Part shown: positions 1 through 5,820 of the stretch, in pieces
Numbering within the stretch: position 1 is the stretch's first letter
Layout: each line of letters begins with the position of its first letter
DNA from: Lonsdalea quercina subsp. quercina
GTDB taxonomy: Bacteria > Pseudomonadota > Gammaproteobacteria > Enterobacterales > Enterobacteriaceae
Assembly (NCBI RefSeq): GCF_000688655.1
Contig: NZ_JIBO01000003.1
Coordinates: forward strand, 150,726 to 158,725
Direction of reading: 5' to 3'
Length of the DNA: 8,000 bases
Position numbers and translations under genes: made by a program
Notes under the pieces: model-generated
Told to the model about the DNA's origin: nothing
The model's input: only the letters and a program-made list of their open reading frames with translations
Database searches by the model: none

Positions 1-49
1 CTTACGTAGATATCCCAATCGACAATTACCGATTGTGAATAACAGGAAA

Positions 50-1414
50 TTATCTTTCCCGTAGCGCTTCTGCCTTGGCTCGCAGGATAGGTTTGAGCAG
101 GTAACGCAGAATGGTTTTCTTACCCGTCATGATATCGACGGTCGCGACCATACCGGGGATGACGATCAGCGGTTTGTCTTCGTTGCCCAGATGATTTTTC
201 TCGGTGCGCAGGCGGATCACGTAGTAGCTGTGTCCTTCTTTATCCGTCACGGTATCCGGACTGATTTGCTCGAGATGTCCTTTTAACCCGCCATAAATTG
301 TGTAGTCGTAGGCGGTGAATTTGATCACAGCCTGCTGACCGGGGTGCAAAAAGGCAATGTCCTGTGGTCGAATACGGGCTTCGATGAGCAGGTTGTCGTC
401 TAACGGCACGATCTCGACCAGATCGTTACCCGGCTGGATAACGCCGCCAATGGTATTTACAAGAATTTGTTGCACGATGCCACGGACGGGCGACACCACC
501 AACGTACGGTTGACCCGGTCTTCCAGCGCTTTGCCCGTCGCCGTGATCTTGTTGAGGTTGTTCTGTGCTTCATTTAATTGCGCCAAGGCTTCGCTTTTAT
601 AACGGCCATGAGTCTCTTCGATCTTATTATCGATCTCCTTCAATGCCGCCTCGGCGCGCGGGATTGACAGCGAAACAGAATCCATCTGACCGCGAGTTTC
701 CACTTCCGAACGACGCAAACGAAGAATTTCGACCTTCGAAATAGCGCCTTCCTTGATCAACGGCTCGGACATTCTGATTTCCTGCTGGAGCAAATTCAGA
801 CTGTTACGGTACTGCTCTTGTCTGGAAACATAGTCGCGCAGCTCCTGGCGTCGTTGCACCAGCTGTTCTTTCAGGCCGGAGATTTCATTGTTGAACTGTC
901 GCTTGCGGTTATTGTAGAGATCCCGTTCGCCCGAGGCGATGGTCGGGGCCTGCTTTTCTACTTCGGGGGGCAGCGTGAACGGCGTGTCGTTGATCTCCGC
1001 ATTCAGGCGAGCGATGCGCGCCAGCAGAGACAACCGGTCAGCCTCGGTTTCACCGACGTTGGACGCAAAGCGAGTGTCGTCCAGACGCAACAACGGTTCG
1101 CCCGCCTTAACGATTTGCCCTTCATGGACGAAAATCTGGCTGACGATCCCCCCTTCAAGGTTCTGAATTTTTTGCAGCCGAGTCGAGGGAATGGCCTTTC
1201 CTTCTCCGTGTGTTACCTCGTCAATTTCGGCGAAGGCCGCCCACAGCAGGAAAAAACCGATGCACGCCAGAATCACCCACAGGGTGACGCGAATAATGCG
1301 GGGCGCATCTTCCACCATGGCCTGGCTGACTTCGGGCATGGTCTGCGCGTCGCTGTTTTTACGGGAGGCCTGAAAATAGGCCAGTATTTTTTTAGTCGTT
1401 TCAACGAGACGCAT
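50..1414 (-). CDS. lapC: HlyD/LapC-family type I secretion membrane fusion protein
   Basis: This is the periplasmic adaptor of the secretion system, anchored in the inner membrane and linking the ABC exporter to the outer-membrane channel. The 454-residue length is normal for the family. A short cytoplasmic N-terminus leads into one membrane segment at about residues 41-62. A lipoyl/biotinyl-like half follows at about 80-113 (NLEGGIVSQIFVHEGQIVKAG), then a long charged alpha-helical coiled-coil hairpin at about 118-300. The returning lipoyl half and beta-barrel occupy about 303-430. Residues 418-440, around IPGMVATVDIMTGKK, fit the HlyD-family signature pattern at every position as I recall it. 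The start ATG is preceded by an AGAAGGGG ribosome site with 7 bases of spacing, and it lies inside the end of the ABC exporter gene (14-base overlap), which suggests coupled translation. The family call is very secure. The symbol lapC rests on the linked LapA-type adhesin and could equally be written as a generic hlyD-type name. Confidence 0.93.
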   Translation of the reverse strand: MRLVETTKKILAYFQASRKNSDAQTMPEVSQAMVEDAPRIIRVTLWVILACIGFFLLWAAFAEIDEVTHGEGKAIPSTRLQKIQNLEGGIVSQIFVHEGQIVKAGEPLLRLDDTRFASNVGETEADRLSLLARIARLNAEINDTPFTLPPEVEKQAPTIASGERDLYNNRKRQFNNEISGLKEQLVQRRQELRDYVSRQEQYRNSLNLLQQEIRMSEPLIKEGAISKVEILRLRRSEVETRGQMDSVSLSIPRAEAALKEIDNKIEETHGRYKSEALAQLNEAQNNLNKITATGKALEDRVNRTLVVSPVRGIVQQILVNTIGGVIQPGNDLVEIVPLDDNLLIEARIRPQDIAFLHPGQQAVIKFTAYDYTIYGGLKGHLEQISPDTVTDKEGHSYYVIRLRTEKNHLGNEDKPLIVIPGMVATVDIMTGKKTILRYLLKPILRAKAEALRER

Positions 1415-3599
1415 TGATCTGCCCCTTCTTTAATGCATCCATCACGATGGCTTTCGGACCGTCGGCAATAATGCGGCCTTTATCCATGATGATCAGGCGG
1501 TCAACCAGCGACAGCATGGACACACGGTGCGTCACCAGCAGCAGCGTCTTGTTGATCAATGTGGTTTGCAGTGCCTGCTTGAGGCGATCTTCGTTGCTGT
1601 TATCCATCGAGCTGGTAGGCTCATCCATCACCAGAATGGGCGGCTCTAGTAGCAGGGACCGTGCAATGGCCACCGCTTGGCGTTGGCCGCCCGAGAGCTG
1701 TTGACCGCGTTCGCCGACCTGCAGGTTGTAGCCGTCGGGATGAAGGCGGGCAAACTCACTGACGCCTGCGATTTCGGCGGCGCGCAACATGGCTTCGTCT
1801 TCCACATAGCGCGCGCCGCAAATCAGGTTATCGCGCAGCGAGCCGCTAAACAGCTGGATATCCTGCGGAACGTAACCGATGTTGTGGCGCAGATCGCTGA
1901 CGTCCAGCTGCCGCGAGTCGACCCCATCGATCAGCAGATTGCCGCTGGTAGGCTGATACAGATTGACGAGCAATTTTTCCAGCGAGCTTTTGCCCGACCC
2001 GGTACGTCCGATGATGCCGACTTTCTCGCCTGGCTTGATGACCAGGTTGATGTTAGACAGCGAATGAATCTTCTGTTCCGGGTAATCAAAGGTGACATCG
2101 CGAAACTCAATACCGCCGACGATGCTTTCGCGTTTCAGAGGGCGTTCGTCCTCCTTGCGCTCCTGAGGCAGCTCCATCATTTGCTCGGTCGTCACCATCG
2201 TCAGTTTGGCCTGCTGATAGCGAGTGACCAGACCCGAAAGCTGCCCCATCGGAATCAAGGCGCGTCCGTTCAGCATGTAGCAGGCGATCAGCGCCCCCAT
2301 ACTCAGTTTGCCGTCAATCAACAAATAAACGCCGACGACGATCATGATGACGCCCGCCAACTGCTGGAACCACTGGGTCAGGTTGACCGCTAGTGCAGAG
2401 AGCGTTTTCGCCCGCATCTCCAAACGGCTCAGGCTCCCGATCGTCTGCTCCCACTGATGCTGTCGTTCGCTTTCCGCGTTATTGACCTTAATCGCATCAA
2501 GCCCAGTCAGCGTTTCAATCAACGTCGCCTGACGTTCACTCGCCAGATGCAGCGATTTTTCAATGGTTGAGGTGAGCGGTTTTTGCAGCGCCCAGCTCAC
2601 CAGCAAGGCCAGCGGGAAGGCGAGGATAGGGATCCATACCAGCGGGCCGCCGATGATGCCAATGACCAGCAACAGCAGCAGGGTAAAGGGAAAGTCAATC
2701 AGCGTGGTCAATGTCAGCGAGGAGAGAAAGTCCCGCAGTAGCTGAAATTCATGAATATTCTGCGCGAAGCTGCCCACGCGGGCAGGACGCGCTTTCATCG
2801 CCATTCCTGTGATGCGTTCAAACAGCGTGGCGGAAAGAATAAGGTCGGTTTTTTTACCCGCAATATCCAGGCAGATGCTGCGCAGCGTGCGTAATATCAA
2901 ATCGAACAAGAAAGCGCCGCTGACGCCGAGGGCCAGAACCCACAGCGTAGACGTCGCCTGATTGGGGACGACGCGATCGTAAACGTTCATCACGAACAGT
3001 GGGGTGGCGAGCGCGATGAGATTGATCAGGAGGCTGGCGAGGATCGCATCCATATACAGGAAGCGGGACAGCTTCAGCGTGTCCTTAAACCAGGATTTTG
3101 TCCGGGGGATCAACGAGGTTTGCTGCAGATCGAACGAATGTCGTGGCTGCGCGAACATCACTAGGCCCAGATAGTTTTGCTGCAACGTACTGTGATCGAC
3201 GACGATCTCGCCGCCCTCGGTTTCACTGGGCATGATGCGGGCGCTGCCGTCATTGTTCCACCCCAGCAGGATGACGGAACGGCCTTCTCGCATCAGGAGC
3301 ATGGCGGGTAGTGACATGCCGGAGATCGCATTCAGTGGTCGCTTAAGCACCCGAGCCTGCAGGCCTGCGCGCGCCGCGGCACGCGGCAACAGTTCAACCG
3401 TCAATCTTTGCTCTGCGAGAGGTAATCCGGCGGTCAACGTGGTTCGGCTGGCGGTTTTGCCTTGAAGTTTGCAGAGTATCAACAGGCTGTCGAGTAAAGG
3501 GTCGTCGTGACGATTGCGTGGATCGTGGTTTACGGAAGCGGCAGCGACGTCGGCGCTGCCTGGTGGTTGTTCATGCTGTGGCATCATGTAACCAAACAT
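1401..3599 (-). CDS. lapB: Type I secretion ABC transporter (LapB/RTX type) with degenerate C39-like domain
   Basis: This inner-membrane ATPase should recognise and export the adhesin. The 732 residues divide into three parts. An N-terminal C39-peptidase-like domain spans about 34-155. An ABC exporter membrane domain spans about 178-455, with hydrophobic stretches near 185-205, 219-236, 300-335 and 411-428. The nucleotide-binding domain spans about 497-725. The ATPase motifs are complete: Walker A GRTGSGKSS (531-539), Q-loop Q579 in VPQD, signature LSGGQ (635-639), Walker B ILVMDE with catalytic E660, and H-loop H691. The N-terminal domain lacks the Asp-Cys-Gly active-site context of true C39 peptidases, and the usual catalytic-His region reads VILLGWN, so it is probably a non-cleaving substrate-docking domain, as in RTX exporters. 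The start is uncertain: AAGGA directly abuts this ATG (no spacing), while Met5 or Met6 (3587 or 3584) would sit 12-15 bases from it. The gene lies 56 bases after the TolC-like gene and overlaps the fusion-protein gene. Confidence 0.94.
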   Translation of the reverse strand: MFGYMMPQHEQPPGSADVAAASVNHDPRNRHDDPLLDSLLILCKLQGKTASRTTLTAGLPLAEQRLTVELLPRAAARAGLQARVLKRPLNAISGMSLPAMLLMREGRSVILLGWNNDGSARIMPSETEGGEIVVDHSTLQQNYLGLVMFAQPRHSFDLQQTSLIPRTKSWFKDTLKLSRFLYMDAILASLLINLIALATPLFVMNVYDRVVPNQATSTLWVLALGVSGAFLFDLILRTLRSICLDIAGKKTDLILSATLFERITGMAMKARPARVGSFAQNIHEFQLLRDFLSSLTLTTLIDFPFTLLLLLVIGIIGGPLVWIPILAFPLALLVSWALQKPLTSTIEKSLHLASERQATLIETLTGLDAIKVNNAESERQHQWEQTIGSLSRLEMRAKTLSALAVNLTQWFQQLAGVIMIVVGVYLLIDGKLSMGALIACYMLNGRALIPMGQLSGLVTRYQQAKLTMVTTEQMMELPQERKEDERPLKRESIVGGIEFRDVTFDYPEQKIHSLSNINLVIKPGEKVGIIGRTGSGKSSLEKLLVNLYQPTSGNLLIDGVDSRQLDVSDLRHNIGYVPQDIQLFSGSLRDNLICGARYVEDEAMLRAAEIAGVSEFARLHPDGYNLQVGERGQQLSGGQRQAVAIARSLLLEPPILVMDEPTSSMDNSNEDRLKQALQTTLINKTLLLVTHRVSMLSLVDRLIIMDKGRIIADGPKAIVMDALKKGQINASR

Positions 3600-3612
3600 T
3601 CCTTAACTAAGA

Positions 3613-3640
3613 ATGCCTTTCCCGCGGACGGAAAAGGCAT
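3613..3640 (-). other. Intergenic hairpin between channel and exporter genes
   Basis: An inverted repeat pairs ATGCCTTTCC (3613-3622) with GGAAAAGGCAT (3630-3640), a 10-bp stem with one bulged A and a 7-base loop. On the minus strand it sits in the 56-base gap after the TolC-like stop codon and about 13 bases before the ABC exporter start. No run of U follows it in that direction (the next bases are TCTTAGTT), so it is a poor intrinsic terminator. It could act as an attenuator, a processing site or a 3'-end stabiliser that sets the ratio of channel to exporter. The structure is seen in the sequence; the role is inferred. Confidence 0.45.
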
Positions 3641-3655
3641 AGGCTGACTAAAACA

Positions 3656-5008
3656 TTATTGTAAGTCAGGCAAATCTACCTGCGTATTGACAGCGCTCAG
3701 GCTTTGACCTGCGGATGGCGCAGGAATAGACAGGCTGTTCAATAGGTCGCCCATGCGGGCTTTCAGTCGATATTCGCTATACAGAGACAGGAAGCGAATT
3801 TCCACCATTCGGCGCTGTGCCGTAAAGCGTTCGTTCTCACTGTCCAGCACGTCCAACAGGGTGCGTTCGCCCAGACTAAACTGCTTCTGGTAGGCGTCGC
3901 GCACGCGGCGGCTGCGTTCTGCATATTCTTGCGCGATAGGTAGCTGCTGGCGCGCATTATTCATCGCAGACCAGGAAAGACGCAACTCTTCGTTTAACTG
4001 ACGGAGCGTATTGTTACGCACATCTTCCGCTTCCTTGACCTGGAAAGCTTTCGATTCCAGGGTCGCTTTGGTGCTGCCGCCCTCATACAGGTTATAGCGC
4101 ATGCGTAGCATTGCCTGCCATTCGTTGTACTTACCACGCGTACCGTCGATATTTTCGTTTAACGTACGGGCAAGCTCAACGTTAAATTTAGGATAGAATC
4201 CTGATTTTTGCGCTTCATATTGTTTCCGGGTGGCTTCGATGTCCGATTCAGCAGACTTCAGAATCGGGCTATTTGCGACCATCACGCGTTTGGCATCGAC
4301 CAACGTGGCGGGAACGTTCAACGACTCGTTGCTCGGGATCTGCAACCCCACCGGTTCTTTACCAACGACGCTGAAATAGTTGCTTTCCGCATCGGTCAGG
4401 TTGGTTTGTTCGGTCAGCACGTTGTTACGCGCTTGCGCAACACGTGCTTCTGCTTGCTCCAGGTCAGCCAGACGACCGACGCCCTGATCGGAACGCAGTT
4501 TGATTTGATCGTAAATGCGCTGGTTAGTACTTAGGTTCTCTTCAGCCAGACGCAGAAATTCATGACGCTGTAAGACGTCAAGATAGGCCTGGACCGCATC
4601 GAGCGCGCGAGCCTCGCTGGTATTCAGCATTTTGTAGGCTCTGGAATTGACGGTCGCTTTTTGCTGCGCAACGGTATTCGACGTCTCGAAACCATCAAAG
4701 ACCCTCTGACTAAGGTTGATTGATGTTTCTCTACGCGTAAGAATGTCGTTGTTGCTGTTCTGCGCTCGGGTGGAAGGTGTGTCGAGGTTCTCTTTACCGA
4801 TGCCGGCATTGAGAGAAATACTCGGAAGATAGCCCCCTTGGGCGGCACGCACATTTCTCTCCGCTGAATAGCGGCTGTTACTTGCCGCACTTATTTCTGG
4901 GTGAGTATTTAGCGTGTTTTCAATTGCATCCTTTAAAGTATCAGCAAATGAAATAGGGGAAACCGTGATTAATAAAAGTAAAGAAACAAATGGATTTTTA
5001 CGCTTCAT
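3656..5008 (-). CDS. lapE: TolC-like outer-membrane channel of type I secretion (LapE/AggA type)
   Basis: This is the outer-membrane and periplasmic tunnel of the secretion system, with the two-fold internal repeat typical of TolC-family outer-membrane efflux proteins. Numbering is from the ATG at 5008. A positively charged start and hydrophobic stretch (MKRKNPFVSLLLLITVSPISFA) form a signal peptide, probably cleaved before DTLKDAI near residue 23. The paired strand motifs GYLPSISLNAG (about 59-69) and GFYPKFNVE (about 270-278) mark the two halves, with RVFDGF and YNLYEGG at equivalent positions. Long alpha-helical coiled-coil segments lie between, and GERTLLDVLDSENE (about 380-393) is a family hallmark. 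I chose the ATG at 5008 (450 residues) because AGGA lies 11 bases upstream. The in-frame ATG at 5032 gives 458 residues but has no visible ribosome site. The gene is first in the minus-strand set and divergent from the adhesin, so it looks like a dedicated channel rather than the housekeeping TolC. The symbol is by analogy. Confidence 0.9.
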   Translation of the reverse strand: MKRKNPFVSLLLLITVSPISFADTLKDAIENTLNTHPEISAASNSRYSAERNVRAAQGGYLPSISLNAGIGKENLDTPSTRAQNSNNDILTRRETSINLSQRVFDGFETSNTVAQQKATVNSRAYKMLNTSEARALDAVQAYLDVLQRHEFLRLAEENLSTNQRIYDQIKLRSDQGVGRLADLEQAEARVAQARNNVLTEQTNLTDAESNYFSVVGKEPVGLQIPSNESLNVPATLVDAKRVMVANSPILKSAESDIEATRKQYEAQKSGFYPKFNVELARTLNENIDGTRGKYNEWQAMLRMRYNLYEGGSTKATLESKAFQVKEAEDVRNNTLRQLNEELRLSWSAMNNARQQLPIAQEYAERSRRVRDAYQKQFSLGERTLLDVLDSENERFTAQRRMVEIRFLSLYSEYRLKARMGDLLNSLSIPAPSAGQSLSAVNTQVDLPDLQ

Positions 5009-5172
5009 ATAACGCTTTTTCCTGAATGCCATTAATAATGAGTTATTTCTTTTTCAATAATGACCTAAGGAAACAACACCCCGGTAAAAAAAGATAGCTG
5101 TCAATCCATTAGTCGCTTATCGAAAAAACTGGCGCATTACCGCAAATTCTTTGCTCTAATCGAGTAAAAATT

Positions 5173-5202
5173 TTGGTAAGAATGTTCCAAATTTTTTATT
5201 AT
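5173..5202 (+). promoter_or_regulatory. Possible sigma-70 promoter for the adhesin gene
   Basis: TTGGTA (5173-5178) matches the -35 consensus at four of six positions, and TATTAT (5197-5202) matches the -10 consensus at five of six, with an 18-base spacer. Transcription would start near 5209, leaving a leader of about 170 bases. A competing -10, TATAAA at 5318-5323, has only a poor -35 (CTGAGT, 5295-5300). AT-rich DNA gives many chance matches, so this is a weak prediction. Confidence 0.3.
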
Positions 5203-5288
5203 ATTAGGGGCTGAGTCAAGTCATTGACGTCAGCTAAATACTTTCAGGTGCAATAATAAAGTAATAACAAGAGATTGAAATCATCCTT

Positions 5289-5315
5289 TAAAGCCTGAGT
5301 TATGGAAAGGCTTTA
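5289..5315 (+). promoter_or_regulatory. Leader hairpin with GGA in its loop, possible CsrA/RsmA site
   Basis: TAAAGCCT (5289-5296) pairs perfectly with AGGCTTTA (5308-5315), an 8-bp stem around an 11-base loop containing ATGGA (GGA at 5304-5306). Further GGA motifs follow at 5347-5349, 5357-5359 and 5368-5370, the last inside the ribosome site of the adhesin. CsrA/RsmA typically binds a GGA in a hairpin loop plus a second GGA at the Shine-Dalgarno sequence to repress translation. The motifs are seen; the regulation is inferred. Confidence 0.35.
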
Positions 5316-5365
5316 CATATAAATTTAATCGGTTTTTTCATTCGGTGGATTCCATCGGAAATATT

Positions 5366-5371
5366 GAGGAG
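5366..5371 (+). promoter_or_regulatory. Ribosome binding site that fixes the GTG start of the adhesin
   Basis: GAGGAG lies 8 bases before the GTG at 5380, a strong Shine-Dalgarno match. An in-frame TGA at 5365-5367 rules out any earlier start. The ATG at 5372 is in another frame, abuts the ribosome site and stops after three codons, so it is not the start. Confidence 0.85.
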
Positions 5372-5379
5372 ATGCCATT

Positions 5380-5820
5380 GTGAGTAGCGTTATCGGTACC
5401 ATCAAATTCGTCATTGGACAAGTATTTGTCATAGCGCAGGATGGTACTCAACGTCAGGTATCTGCTGGCGACCATATCTATCGCGGCGAGCAAGTGGCCA
5501 CAGGCAATGCTGGCGCCGTTTCCATTTCACTGCCGGATGGACGGACTCTGGACTTGGGACGAGATAGCCAGTGGAGCGAGTCCCAGAGCATGGGGACGAC
5601 AACAGAGCATCGTGCGTCAGAGTCACAGGATGTCGCTAGCGTTCAGGAGGCCATCGAGAAAGGTCTGGACCCGACGCAGTCACTGGAGGCAACCGCCGCC
5701 GGCGGCAATACCAGTACTGACATTGGTGAAGCCGGCGATGGCGGCGGTCACCGTGAAAACGTCGTATTGGACCTGACGGGCAACGTGGTGGATCCCACTT
5801 CTGGTTATGAGACCGGAACG
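5380..5820 (+). other. LapA-type N-terminal retention module
   Basis: Residues 1-147 of the adhesin resemble the start of Pseudomonas LapA as I recall it. Shared elements are a beta-rich opening with VGQVF/IGQVF character, an acidic/Gly turn followed by GNAGAV, the DGRTLDLGRD motif, the helix-plus-DPT segment VQEAIEKGLDPT leading into TAAG, and then GGGH followed by VVLDLTGNVVDPTSGY. In LapA this module folds in the periplasm and stops the protein from leaving the TolC-like pore, so the adhesin stays on the cell until it is cut. The resemblance is from memory and was not computed. Confidence 0.85.

Larger units (their letters stand above)
5033..5379. promoter_or_regulatory. Divergent AT-rich intergenic control region
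   Basis: This gap of about 350 bases separates the left-going secretion genes from the right-going adhesin gene and must contain promoters for both. Counting 5041-5340 gives 98 G or C in 300 bases, far below the flanking genes, and the stretch 5161-5210 has long A and T runs suited to nucleoid proteins such as H-NS. An 8-base perfect palindrome TGACGTCA lies at 5225-5232 and another, CTTTAAAG, at 5286-5293; either could be an operator, but I cannot assign a regulator. I see no open frame of convincing coding character here. Confidence 0.7.

Noticed and set aside
16..35. CAATCG/CGATTG inverted repeat as a terminator after the fusion-protein gene
   Set aside because: The stem is only 6 bp with an 8-base loop and no U tract follows on the minus strand. 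Too weak to call.
818..2393. Plus-strand open frames of about 200-240 codons opposite the fusion protein and exporter
   Set aside because: The minus-strand genes show full family motifs along their length. The opposite frames have no recognisable domains or good ribosome sites.
1401..3599. Bacteriocin exporter with a leader-cleaving C39 peptidase
   Set aside because: Catalytic residues are not preserved, no small double-glycine peptide gene is nearby, and the partner is a giant adhesin.
5099..5104. Exact TTGACA on the minus strand as a promoter for the channel gene
   Set aside because: No acceptable -10 hexamer occurs 16-19 bases downstream; the region there reads GGGTGT.
5224..5229. TTGACG as a -35 box for the adhesin
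   Set aside because: Bases 16-18 downstream give AGGTGC, GGTGCA or GTGCAA, none resembling a -10 box.
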